A stretch of DNA of 64,000 nt from Nocardioides sp. HDW12B. Its GTDB lineage: Bacteria; Actinomycetota; Actinomycetes; Propionibacteriales; Nocardioidaceae. The stretch covers positions 3,348,001-3,412,000 of the forward strand of contig NZ_CP049867.1 in assembly GCF_011299595.1 (NCBI RefSeq). Reading direction: 5' to 3'. The notes beneath the pieces were generated by a model. The model did no database searches and was not told where the DNA came from. It worked only from the letters and a program-made list of their open reading frames with translations. Positions 16,329-24,613 of this stretch are shown here, one piece after another; within the stretch, counting starts at the first letter, position 1, and the number at the start of each line of letters is the position of its first letter. The position numbers were made by a program, and so were the translations under genes.

Positions 16329-17486
16329 TCAGGCGGCGGCCTTGCGGTCCGAGCGCGTCACCAGCGAGACGACCGGCGCGAGGACCGGGGTCTTGGTGGC
16401 GAAGTCGTTCGGCAGCGACAGCCGGATGATCTTGGCCCACGCGGAGGCGACCTGCTTGGGCAGCGGGCCCGTGACGTAGGTCAGCTCGTAGCGGTCGAAG
16501 ATGTCCTTCACCTTGGGCGCGATCTCCTGGTACCGGTTGCTCGGGAGGTCGGGGAACAGGTGGTGCTCGATCTGGTAGGACAGGTTGCCCGACATCACGT
16601 GCATCGCCCGGGAGCCGGAGATGTTGGCGGCGCCGAGCATCTGGCGCACGTACCACTCGCCCTTGGTCTCGCCGATGATCGAGCGGCGCTCGAAGGTCTC
16701 GACACCCTCGGGGAAGTGGCCGCACATGATGACCGAGTGGGTCCACAGGTTGCGGACCAGGTTGGCGGTGAAGTTCGCCGCGAGCGTGGTCGGGGCCGAG
16801 GGACCGGACAGCAGCGGGTGCACCAGGTAGTCCTTGGTGAACTGGCGACGGATCTTGCCGCCGACCTGCTTGGCGCGGGCCTTGAACTCCGGCTTCTTCC
16901 AGCGCCCCTTCTTGAGGTTCTTGCCGAGCTCGAGGTCGTAGGCCGCGATGCCGTACTCGAAGAAGCAGGCGTTGATGAAGTTCCACACCGGCTGGAGCAG
17001 GTAGAACGGCACCCAGCGCTGCTCCTCGTCGACGCGCATGATGCCGTAGCCGAGGTCGTTGTCCTTGCCGATGACGTTCGTGTAGGTGTGGTGCAGCTCG
17101 TTGTGCGAGTGCTTCCACTGCTCCGACGGGGAGACGTTGTCCCACTCCCACGTGGTCGAGTGGATCTTCGGGTCGCGCATCCAGTCCCACTGGCCGTGCA
17201 TGATGTTGTGGCCGATCTCCATGTTGTCGAGGATCTTGGCCACGCTCAGGCCGACGGTGCCGGCGATCCACAGCGGCGGGAAGATCGAGCCGAGCAGCAC
17301 CGCGCGCGAGCCGAGCTCGAGCTTGCGCTGGACGTCGATCACCTTGCGGATGTAGGCCGCGTCGGACTCGCCGCGGTCAGCGATGACCTCGGCGCGGATG
17401 GCGTCGAGCTCCTTGCCGATCTGCTCGATGTCGGCGTCGCTCAGGTGGGCGATGGGGTTGTCGGTCTTCTTCTGGATCGTGGTCAT
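16329..17486 (-). CDS. Membrane acyl-CoA/acyl-lipid desaturase (DesA3-like)
   Basis: A 385-residue di-iron membrane desaturase. Its three histidine boxes are GHNIMHGQ, HSHNELHHTYTN and YQIEHHLFPDLPSNRY, and two hydrophobic blocks flank them. The pattern and length resemble mycobacterial DesA3, which makes oleate from stearoyl-CoA. The gene for a ferredoxin-type reductase lies directly upstream on the same strand with a 50-base spacer, the usual electron-donor pairing (as DesA3 with Rv3230c). Start ATG 17486 follows AGGAGATCCC. It probably controls membrane fluidity. Confidence 0.9.
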   Translation of the reverse strand: MTTIQKKTDNPIAHLSDADIEQIGKELDAIRAEVIADRGESDAAYIRKVIDVQRKLELGSRAVLLGSIFPPLWIAGTVGLSVAKILDNMEIGHNIMHGQWDWMRDPKIHSTTWEWDNVSPSEQWKHSHNELHHTYTNVIGKDNDLGYGIMRVDEEQRWVPFYLLQPVWNFINACFFEYGIAAYDLELGKNLKKGRWKKPEFKARAKQVGGKIRRQFTKDYLVHPLLSGPSAPTTLAANFTANLVRNLWTHSVIMCGHFPEGVETFERRSIIGETKGEWYVRQMLGAANISGSRAMHVMSGNLSYQIEHHLFPDLPSNRYQEIAPKVKDIFDRYELTYVTGPLPKQVASAWAKIIRLSLPNDFATKTPVLAPVVSLVTRSDRKAAA

Positions 17487-17536
17487 GGGATCTCCTCAGA
17501 GGTGATCGGTGGTGCCGGGGTGGTGGGTCAGGCAGG

Positions 17537-18667
17537 TCAGTGGTCGATGCGGCAGGGGCCGGCCGCAGCGTTGATGCAGGTCTGGATCACGACGCCGTCT
17601 CCCTCGACGGCGCTGGTGATGTCGCCGCTGCGCAGGTCGCGGACGACGCCCTCGCGCAGCGGGAGCACGCAGCCGAAGCAGACGCCCATGCGGCACCCGC
17701 TCGGCATCAGCACGCCGGCCTCCTCGGCCTGCTCGAGGATCGGCTTGTCGCCTTCTGCCTCGAAGGACGTGCCGTTCTCGGTGAAGCTGACGGTGCCGCC
17801 CTCGCCGGTGACGAGGGTGGTGAGGCGGAACTGCTCGGTGAGCAGCGTCAGGCCGCGCTCGGTGTGGTGCGCCTCGAGCGCCTCCAGGAGCCCGCCGGGC
17901 CCGCAGGCCAGCGTCGTGCGCTCGGCGAGGTCGGGGACGAGGGTGCCGAGGTCGTCGACGTCCAGGACGCCGTGCTCGTCGTCGTAGCGCGCGACCAGGC
18001 GGATGAGGCCGGCCGCGTCGAGCTCGCGCAGGTTGTCGAGGAAGATCGAGTCGGGCTCGGTGGGCGCGACGTGCACGACGGTGATGTCGTAGCGCTCGCT
18101 CCGCTCGAGACGTACGGCGCCCTCGTCGCTCACCGGGAAGAGGTTGCGCAGCATCCCGATCACCGGGGTGATTCCGGAGCCGGCGGTGAGGAAGAGCAGC
18201 TTGCCGCCCTCGGTCGGGAGCACGAACTCGCCGGCGGCCTGCTCGAGGTGCACGAGCGTGCCGGGCCGCGCGTGGTGCACGAGGTGGTTGCTGACCTTGC
18301 CGTCGGGCACGGCCTTGACGGTGACGGAGATGCGGCCGTCGCGACGCGGGCCGTGGGTCAGCGAGTAGGCGCGCCACTGGCGGACCCCGTCGACGTCGAT
18401 GCCGATGCGGACGTACTGGCCGGGGACGTGGCCGGCCCAGTCGGCTCCGGGGCGGATCACGATCGTGGCGGCGTCGGCGGTCTCGGCCTGGACCTCCTCG
18501 ATGCGCCCCCGCAGGTCGGCGCCGGAGCGCAGCGGGTGGACCAGGTCGAGGTAGTCGGCGGGCAGCAGGGGCGTGGTCGCGGCCTCGGCGAAGCGCACGA
18601 GGCGGTCACCGAGGCGGGTACCTCGGTGCCGTGTGCCCGTGGCGGGCGTCGGAGCTGTCGTCGTCAT
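17537..18667 (-). CDS. Ferredoxin reductase with C-terminal 2Fe-2S domain (desaturase partner)
   Basis: A 376-residue flavoprotein of the phenol hydroxylase reductase/Rv3230c type. The FAD domain shows PGQYVRIGIDVDGVRQWRAYSLTHGP, the NAD(P) domain LLFLTAGSGITPVIGMLRNL, and the C-terminal plant-type ferredoxin domain the cluster motif CRMGVCFGC with a last Cys in QTCINAA. Electrons would run NADPH to FAD to the iron-sulfur cluster to the desaturase encoded 50 bases downstream. The ATG at 18667 gives the start MTTTAPTPAT. A longer in-frame reading crosses the divergent promoter region and is unlikely. Confidence 0.9.
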   Translation of the reverse strand: MTTTAPTPATGTRHRGTRLGDRLVRFAEAATTPLLPADYLDLVHPLRSGADLRGRIEEVQAETADAATIVIRPGADWAGHVPGQYVRIGIDVDGVRQWRAYSLTHGPRRDGRISVTVKAVPDGKVSNHLVHHARPGTLVHLEQAAGEFVLPTEGGKLLFLTAGSGITPVIGMLRNLFPVSDEGAVRLERSERYDITVVHVAPTEPDSIFLDNLRELDAAGLIRLVARYDDEHGVLDVDDLGTLVPDLAERTTLACGPGGLLEALEAHHTERGLTLLTEQFRLTTLVTGEGGTVSFTENGTSFEAEGDKPILEQAEEAGVLMPSGCRMGVCFGCVLPLREGVVRDLRSGDITSAVEGDGVVIQTCINAAAGPCRIDH

Positions 18668-18734
18668 GTGTTCCAGTCTCCTGCCTCGGTGGTCTAAAAT
18701 CATGACCGGCGAGCGTGAAACGAACGCCTCGATC

Positions 18735-18749
18735 TGTTCGATACGAACA
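18735..18749. promoter_or_regulatory. Putative operator in the desaturase/PucR divergent region
   Basis: TGTTCGATACGAACA is a perfect dyad with 6-base arms and a 3-base centre. It lies in the 106-base divergent gap, 25 bases before the PucR-type regulator and 68 bases from the reductase start. It is the obvious candidate binding site for that regulator. Confidence 0.5.
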
Positions 18750-18773
18750 ATCCTCCGCCCGTCTGGAGCCCTG

Positions 18774-19982
18774 ATGCCCCCCACACCCCCCGCTCGCGAG
18801 GCGCCGGTCACGTTGAGCCTCGACCCGGCCGTCCTCGTGGCGATGCGCGCCGAGCTGCCCCGGGTCGCCCAGCAGGTCGTGGACGCCATCCGGGCGGAGG
18901 TCCCCAGCTACGCCGACCCGTTCTCGGGCGAGATGGGCCGCACCATCGAGAACGCCGTGAAGCTGGCCCTGGGCGGCTTCCTGGACCTCGCCGCCGACGA
19001 CCCCGACGCCGGTCCCGCGGCCACCGTCGAGCAGGTGTCGGAGGCGGCGTACGGCCTGGGACGGGGCGAGGCCCGCAGCGGGCGCAGCATGGAGGCGCTG
19101 CTCAGCGCCTACCGCGTGGGCGCCCGCGTCTCCTGGCGCGACCTGAGCGGCGCCGGCGTGGACGCGGGCCTGTCCGCGGGCACGCTGGCCCGCTTCGCCG
19201 AGCTGGTGTTCGCCTACATCGACCAGCTCTCGGCCGCGAGCGCGGCCGGCCACACCGACGAGCTCGCCACCGCGGGGCGGGTGCGCCAGCGCTACCTCGA
19301 GCGGCTGACCCAGGCGATCCTGCGCGGCAGCAGCGCGGACGCCCTCGAGGCCGCGGCCGACCGGGCCGACTGGGCCCCGCCCCGCCTGCTGACCGCGGTG
19401 GTGCTGCCCGACCGGCTGGCCCGCGGCGTGCTGGGCCAGCTCGACACCGACACGCTGCAGCCCACCGAGCAGGTGCCCGGGCTGGAGGAGCACCCGGACC
19501 TGACCGTGCTGCTCGTGCCGAGCACCAGCGGCAAGGCCCGCGCCACCCTGCTGCGGAGGCTCCAGGGCCGGCGCGCCGTCGTCGGCCCCGCCCGGCCCTG
19601 GTTGGCGGCGGTCGAGTCCTACGAGCGCGCGCTGCGCACGGTGTCGCTGGGGCTCGTCCCCGACGAGGACCCGGCCGCGGAGCCCCTGGACACCGAGCAG
19701 CACCTTCCCCAGATCGTCCTGCGGGCCGACCCGTCGGCGCTGGACGACCTGCGGCGCCAGGTGCTCGCACCCCTGGCCGACCTCAAGCCGGCGGCGGCCG
19801 AGAAGCTGCGCGAGACGTTGCGCTCGTGGCTGCTGCACCAGGGTCGACGCGACGCCGTCGCCGCCGACCTCTTCGTGCACCCGCAGACCGTGCGCTACCG
19901 GATGCAGCAGCTGCGCGAGCTGTACGGCGAGCGCCTCGAGGACCCCGACTGGGTGGTGGGGCTGACCCTCGCGCTGGCGTGA
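18774..19982 (+). CDS. PucR-family transcriptional regulator
   Basis: A 402-residue protein ending in the PucR-type HTH: EKLRETLRSWLLHQGRRDAVA leads to LFVHPQTVRYRMQQLRELYGERLEDP. The N-terminal 170 residues (GRSMEALLSAYRVGARVSWRDL) match the RsbT co-antagonist-like sensory domain common in this group. It is transcribed away from the desaturase-reductase operon, and a TGTTCG/CGAACA dyad lies between them, suggesting that it controls desaturation, perhaps activating it at low temperature or in response to lipid state. Start ATG 18774 is chosen because family similarity begins there. Confidence 0.87.
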   Translation: MPPTPPAREAPVTLSLDPAVLVAMRAELPRVAQQVVDAIRAEVPSYADPFSGEMGRTIENAVKLALGGFLDLAADDPDAGPAATVEQVSEAAYGLGRGEARSGRSMEALLSAYRVGARVSWRDLSGAGVDAGLSAGTLARFAELVFAYIDQLSAASAAGHTDELATAGRVRQRYLERLTQAILRGSSADALEAAADRADWAPPRLLTAVVLPDRLARGVLGQLDTDTLQPTEQVPGLEEHPDLTVLLVPSTSGKARATLLRRLQGRRAVVGPARPWLAAVESYERALRTVSLGLVPDEDPAAEPLDTEQHLPQIVLRADPSALDDLRRQVLAPLADLKPAAAEKLRETLRSWLLHQGRRDAVAADLFVHPQTVRYRMQQLRELYGERLEDPDWVVGLTLALA

Positions 19983-19994
19983 CCCCGCCCCGGG

Positions 19995-21335
19995 TCAGCC
20001 GGCCGGCGCGTAGCCGAACGCCAGCCCGTTCGCGACCGGCCGCTGGTAGCCGTCGGAGGGCGAGTTGAGGACGCCGAGGCGGCCCGAGGCCTTGCGGGCG
20101 ACCATCGTCGACGAGCCGCCGCCGTCGAGGTTGAGGGCGTCCTCCGCCCCCAGGCTGCGCAGCAGCCGAGCGGTCTCGACCTGGGTGTAGCCGCGGCTGA
20201 AGCTCTGCCGTCCGTCGACGACCAGCAGCAGCACGTCGCCGGTGTCCTCGTCGACGCCGACCGCGGTGCGGGGGTGGAGCTCGCGGTCGTCGTTCGTCAC
20301 GAGCGCCCCGTCCCGCAGCAGCTCGGCGTCGCCGGAGATCGCGACCCGGGGGGCGTCGGTGGTGCCGAGCACCACCGAGGTGCGGGTCCCGACGGGCAGC
20401 TCCTGGCGCAGCCGCTCGGCGCCCTCGCCGCGTCCGAGCAGCAGGCGCCCCTCGACGGCGCGGTCGGTCCACACGGTGCGGGTGTTCGAGACGACCCGCC
20501 CGTCACGGACGACCACCTGTCGCACGTTGTCGCGCGGCGCGCCCTCGAGCACCCGGTAGCCCGGCGCTCGTCCCCAGATCGGGGTGTAGAGGCCGATGCC
20601 CTGCTCGATCACGTGGGGGCCGTTGACGTTGGTGACCCGCAGGCCGGGCCTGGCGGTGATGGTGGTCTGGGTCGGGGACCGCTTGATGACCGGCACGCCG
20701 TCGGCGCGCACGACGAAGGAGATGTTCCAGCCCAGCGGCTGCGCCGGCCCGTGCAGGGTCACGCCGTCCTTGACGCCGACGCCCACGGGGGCGCCGGTGT
20801 CACTGATGTCGAAGAAGTCGCCGTTGACGCCGGCGACCCCGCGGTCCCCGCGCACCATCGCCTTCACCTTGGTCAGGCTGGCGACGAGGTCGCTGCCGAC
20901 GTAGTCGACCGCGAGGCCGTCACGACCGAGGTCGGCGCGCAGCAGGTGGGCGCGGATCTTCCCGCGGGCGTCGGTCTGCTCCCAGCGGCGGTAGGTCAGC
21001 CCCGGGCCGACCCGGAAGCCCGACTCGTTGGTGACGCGTGCCGCGGTCCGGGCTCCCGGGGCCACCGGCTCGGCGATCGGCCCCACGACGCCGTCGGAGG
21101 TCTGGGGGACGCGGCCCCCGGCGTCGGCGGCGGCCTGGTCGCGGCTCGTGCCCGAGCGGTCAGCCGCCCGGTCGGCGGGGCGCTCGGCCGCGGCAGCGCC
21201 GCCGAGCAGCGCCAGGGTGAGCGCGCCGGCGAGCGTCCCGGCCGCGAGGGCGGCGGGACGGCGTACCGGGCGACCGGCCCCGTGGGGGTCGAGGGGCCGG
21301 CGGCGACGGTGGCGGCGGGCGTGGACGGCGGTCAT
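19995..21335 (-). CDS. Exported phosphodiester glycosidase family protein
   Basis: A 446-residue secreted or membrane-tethered protein with an Arg-rich start, a hydrophobic segment (ALAAGTLAGALTLALLGGAAAA) and a disordered linker to about residue 100. The C-terminal half is an NAGPA-type domain: VAGVNGDFFDISDTGAPVGVGV, HPRTAVGVDEDTGDVLLLVVDGR and EDALNLDGGGSSTMVAR, the motifs shared by phosphodiester alpha-GlcNAcase and bacterial relatives. Its ATG overlaps the cyclase stop (ATGA), so a cell-surface sugar-phosphodiester hydrolase is co-expressed with cAMP signalling genes. Substrate unknown. Confidence 0.85.
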   Translation of the reverse strand: MTAVHARRHRRRRPLDPHGAGRPVRRPAALAAGTLAGALTLALLGGAAAAERPADRAADRSGTSRDQAAADAGGRVPQTSDGVVGPIAEPVAPGARTAARVTNESGFRVGPGLTYRRWEQTDARGKIRAHLLRADLGRDGLAVDYVGSDLVASLTKVKAMVRGDRGVAGVNGDFFDISDTGAPVGVGVKDGVTLHGPAQPLGWNISFVVRADGVPVIKRSPTQTTITARPGLRVTNVNGPHVIEQGIGLYTPIWGRAPGYRVLEGAPRDNVRQVVVRDGRVVSNTRTVWTDRAVEGRLLLGRGEGAERLRQELPVGTRTSVVLGTTDAPRVAISGDAELLRDGALVTNDDRELHPRTAVGVDEDTGDVLLLVVDGRQSFSRGYTQVETARLLRSLGAEDALNLDGGGSSTMVARKASGRLGVLNSPSDGYQRPVANGLAFGYAPAG

Positions 21336-22324
21336 GAGCTCTCCCGAGGTGGTGTCAGGCTCCAGGTCTCGAGCCTCTTGTAGCCGCGCACGGAGGCGGT
21401 CCGGGCACGGCGCAGCCGGAACTGGTCCTCGGCGTGCTCGCGCAGGTGGGCCGACAGCTCCCTGTCGACGAGGATCCGGCCCGGCTTGGCGAGCTTCGTC
21501 AGCCGGGCCGCGATGTTGACGACCGGTCCGAAGACGTCGCCCAGCTTGCTCAGCACCGTGCCGTGGGCCAGGCCGACCCGCAGCTCGGGGAAGGTGTCGT
21601 CCTCGGCGGCGACCAGGGCCAGGCCCACCCGGGCGGCCTCCACCGGGTCGTCCACGGTGAACATCACCTCGTCGCCGATGGTCTTGATGACCTGTCCGCC
21701 GTGCTCGGCCACGATCGAGGCGCTGGAGCTCTCGAAGCTCTCGATGAGCGCGCCGAGCTCCTCGGCGTCCATCGAGCGGCTGCGCCGGGTGAAGTTGACG
21801 ATGTCGGCGAACCCGACGACGGTCTGGCGCCCCTCCTCGCCCTGCGGACGCAGCAGCAGGCGGCCGGCCGCGCTGGCGAGGTGACGGCGCCAGACGTAGT
21901 TCTGCACGTCCTCCACCACCGGGATGAGGCCGACCACGAGCTCCTCGAGCTCCTTCTGGCGACCGGGGCCGGCGGCGAGCGCGGCCGCAGCCATCTCGCC
22001 CACCTCCCACTCGGTGAGCCGGGCGTAGGTGCGGCCCATGCTGCGCACCAGGGTCAGCTCGTCGGCCTCCTGCACGAAGCCCTGCTCCACGAGCCAGTCG
22101 ACCGAGCGCAGCGCCTCGACGTCGGCCTCGGTGAAGAACGTCTCGTCGTCGTCGACGGCGGTGAAGCCGAGCGAGCGCCAGAGCTGGATGGCGCGCTCGA
22201 GCGGGACGCCCGCACGCTCGGCGACCTCGCCGCGCGTGAGCGTGCGCTGGCCGCCGAGGATGACGCCCTCCAGCTCCTCGTAGAGCCGTTGGTCGTCGGC
22301 CGCGGCGTGCTCCGGCTCGGACAC
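21332..22324 (-). CDS. Class III adenylate cyclase with N-terminal regulatory domain
   Basis: A 330-residue cytosolic cyclase. Residues 25-120 resemble the regulatory domain of mycobacterial Rv1264/Rv2212-type cyclases. The catalytic domain has both metal aspartates (D174 in GFADIVNFT, D218 in IGDEVMF), adenine-specifying K214 and D263, and the transition-state residues N270 and R274 in VNIAARL. All six canonical positions fit an active adenylate, not guanylate, cyclase. Start GTG 22324, 5 bases after the cNMP-binding gene; its stop overlaps the glycosidase gene. Upstream in-frame extension runs through the neighbouring gene. Confidence 0.88.
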   Translation of the reverse strand: MSEPEHAAADDQRLYEELEGVILGGQRTLTRGEVAERAGVPLERAIQLWRSLGFTAVDDDETFFTEADVEALRSVDWLVEQGFVQEADELTLVRSMGRTYARLTEWEVGEMAAAALAAGPGRQKELEELVVGLIPVVEDVQNYVWRRHLASAAGRLLLRPQGEEGRQTVVGFADIVNFTRRSRSMDAEELGALIESFESSSASIVAEHGGQVIKTIGDEVMFTVDDPVEAARVGLALVAAEDDTFPELRVGLAHGTVLSKLGDVFGPVVNIAARLTKLAKPGRILVDRELSAHLREHAEDQFRLRRARTASVRGYKRLETWSLTPPRESS

Positions 22325-22329
22325 CGGTG

Positions 22330-22728
22330 CTACTCGGACGGCTGAGAGCGCTCCGCCGTCGACGCCTCGAGGGCGGCCTTGAAGGCGGGGATGGACTCCT
22401 CGAGCTCGGTGATCTGGCTGCGCGTGAAGTGCAGGCACTCGAGGCGCGTCAGCGAGACCACGGAGGCGGTGCGCAGCTTCTTGGACACGATGCCCATCTC
22501 GCCGAAGATGTCGCCGGGGCCGAGCTGCGCCACCTCCTTGCCGTCCTTGCGCACCGAGACCTCGCCGCTGATGAGCAGGTAGGCCTTGTCGGCCGAGGTG
22601 CCCTCGCCCATGAGGCCCCAGTCGGCCGGGACGGTGATGTAGGTGCCCGTCTTGGCGATCTTGCTGACCTCGGCGTCGCTCAGGTCCGAGAACCGGTCGA
22701 TGTGGTCGAGGCTGATCTTCTCTGCCAT
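22330..22728 (-). CDS. Stand-alone cyclic-nucleotide-binding protein
   Basis: A 132-residue single cNMP-binding domain without a DNA-binding or kinase part. LMGEGTSADKAYLLISGEVSVRKDG forms the beta-roll and LGPGDIFGEMGIVSKKLRTASVVS is the phosphate-binding cassette: FGEMGI supplies the Glu, and the Arg in KKLRTAS is the phosphate-binding residue. It sits 5 bases before an adenylate cyclase gene, so it is a likely cAMP effector or feedback partner. The partner it acts on is not evident. ATG 22728 follows GGGAGCG. Weakly conserved acidic C-terminus (EASTAERSQPSE). Confidence 0.85.
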   Translation of the reverse strand: MAEKISLDHIDRFSDLSDAEVSKIAKTGTYITVPADWGLMGEGTSADKAYLLISGEVSVRKDGKEVAQLGPGDIFGEMGIVSKKLRTASVVSLTRLECLHFTRSQITELEESIPAFKAALEASTAERSQPSE

Positions 22729-22945
22729 GTGCGCGCTCCCTGTCGTGGCCCGGGTGTGCGGCGCTGGGTGCCGCCGGGGGTGTGACGTCCCGATCCTGAC
22801 GGGACCCTGACCATCGTGTCCTGAAAACCGCCGATCCGGACAGGATCCGGCAGCGGCGTCTGTCACATCGGACGGGGCGGCTCCGGTGGCCGCGCACCCC
22901 GGACCGGGCACCAGGCCCGGGCGCGACGACCCTGGCCAGCAAATC

Positions 22946-22959
22946 TAGAACAGGTTACA
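22946..22959. promoter_or_regulatory. KstR-type operator
   Basis: TAGAACAGGTTACA matches TnnAACnnGTTnnA at every defined position, though it is less symmetrical than the site at 12483. It ends 9 bases before the GMC oxidoreductase ATG. The divergent cyclase operon starts 217 bases away, so the GMC gene is the more likely target. Confidence 0.62.
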
Positions 22960-22968
22960 GTTTCGCGC

Positions 22969-24591
22969 ATGGCACAGGCGGACTACGTGGTGGTGGGCGC
23001 GGGCAGCGCGGGGTGCGCGGTGGCGCGGCGACTGGCGGAGAGCGGCGCCAGCGTCGTGCTCGTCGAGGCGGGCAAGGCCGACGACAAGGGCCTGGCGCGG
23101 ATGCTGTTCCAGACGCCGGGCGCCATCTCGGTCATGCACTCGACACCCCAGCTGAAGAAGCTGTTCGACTGGGGCTACAAGTCCACCCCGCAGAAGCACG
23201 CCTGGGACCGCACCATCCCCCAGACCCGCGGCAAGGTGCTCGGGGGGTCGAGCTCCATCAACGGGATGCTCTTCGTGCGCGGCAACCGCAAGAACTTCGA
23301 CGACTGGGCCGACGAGGGCTGCAAGGGCTGGTCCCACGACGACGTGCTGCCGGCCTTCAAGAAGCTCGAGGACTGGGAGGACGGCGAGACCGAGCTCCGC
23401 GGGTCCGGAGGCCCCGTCCGCATCACCCGCAAGCACGACCTCACCCAGGCCGCGCTCTCGTTCATGGACGCGGCGACCACGAAGCTCGGGATCCCGGCGA
23501 TCGAGGACTACAACGCCGAGAGCCAGGAGGGCGTCTCCGCCTTCCAGCAGAGCGCCGCCGGGGGCCGGCGCTACTCCGCCGCCGAGGGCTACCTCCACGA
23601 CCCCGACGCCCGCGCCGGACGCCTGCCGCTGCAGGTGCTCACCGACGCCGTGGTGACGCGCATCGCGATCTCGGGCTCGCGGGCCACCGGGGTCGAGATC
23701 GTCACCGGCGACGGCCCGCAGGTCGTCACCGCCGGGCGCGAGGTCGTCCTCGCCGCGGGGGTGTTCGGGTCGGCGCAGATCCTCATGCTGTCCGGTGTCG
23801 GGCCGGCCGGGCACCTCCACGACCTGGGCGTCCCCGTCGTGGCCGACCTCCCGGTCGGCGACAACCTCCACGACCACCTCTTCGTGCCCATCTCCTTCCG
23901 GATGGACTCCGCGGTGCGCCGGCCGACGCCGGCGTACTTCCTCGGCCACCTGGCCCGCGAGCGGCTGCGCCCCGGCACCACCTGGGCGGCCGGCTCCTCC
24001 TTCGAGTCCGTCGCCTTCACGCGGACGTCGTACGCGCGGGAGATCCCCGACCTGCAGCTGCTGAGCCTCTACTGGACCTACCCGGTGCCCAACCAGGACG
24101 ACCCCACCAAGCGGATCATCCCGCCGACGAACAAGCCGGGGCAGAGCGTCTTCCCGACCCTGATCTACCCCGAGAGCCGCGGCACGGTGCGGCTCGCCTC
24201 GACCGACCCGCTGGCGGCGCCGCTCATCGACCCGGCCTACCTGTCCGACCCCCGTGACACCGAGGTGCTCGTCGAGGGCATCGCGATGGTCCGTGACCTG
24301 ATGGCGGGCGTCGGTGACAACCAGGGTGAGATCGGCCCGGGGTCGCGCTACTTCAGCGACGCGGCGATGCGGCGTGAGCTGCCGAACTTCGTGCACTCGG
24401 TCTACCACCCCGTCGGCACCTGCCGGATGGGCGTCGACGAACGTGCCGTGGTCGACCCCGAGCTCAAGGTGCGTGGCGTCGACGGGCTCCGGGTGGCCGA
24501 CGCCTCGATCATGCCGACCGTCACCGGCGGCAACACCAACGCGCCCGCCATGATGATCGGCGAGCGCTGCGCCGAGCTGATCCTGGCCTGA
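22969..24591 (+). CDS. GMC-family FAD oxidoreductase
   Basis: A 540-residue glucose-methanol-choline oxidoreductase, close in layout to choline-dehydrogenase-like alcohol dehydrogenases. ADYVVVGAGSAGCAVARRL is the ADP-binding motif, GKVLGGSSSINGMLFVRG the GMC signature 1, GVFGSAQILMLSGVGP signature 2, and HPVGTCRMG with GNTNAPAMMIGE carries the active-site His and Asn. No signal peptide. A KstR-like site lies immediately upstream, so its alcohol substrate may belong to steroid or related terpenoid breakdown; that is inference. Start ATG 22969. Confidence 0.88.
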   Translation: MAQADYVVVGAGSAGCAVARRLAESGASVVLVEAGKADDKGLARMLFQTPGAISVMHSTPQLKKLFDWGYKSTPQKHAWDRTIPQTRGKVLGGSSSINGMLFVRGNRKNFDDWADEGCKGWSHDDVLPAFKKLEDWEDGETELRGSGGPVRITRKHDLTQAALSFMDAATTKLGIPAIEDYNAESQEGVSAFQQSAAGGRRYSAAEGYLHDPDARAGRLPLQVLTDAVVTRIAISGSRATGVEIVTGDGPQVVTAGREVVLAAGVFGSAQILMLSGVGPAGHLHDLGVPVVADLPVGDNLHDHLFVPISFRMDSAVRRPTPAYFLGHLARERLRPGTTWAAGSSFESVAFTRTSYAREIPDLQLLSLYWTYPVPNQDDPTKRIIPPTNKPGQSVFPTLIYPESRGTVRLASTDPLAAPLIDPAYLSDPRDTEVLVEGIAMVRDLMAGVGDNQGEIGPGSRYFSDAAMRRELPNFVHSVYHPVGTCRMGVDERAVVDPELKVRGVDGLRVADASIMPTVTGGNTNAPAMMIGERCAELILA

Positions 24592-24613
24592 CCCGGGTCG
24601 AGCGGTCAGGGGG

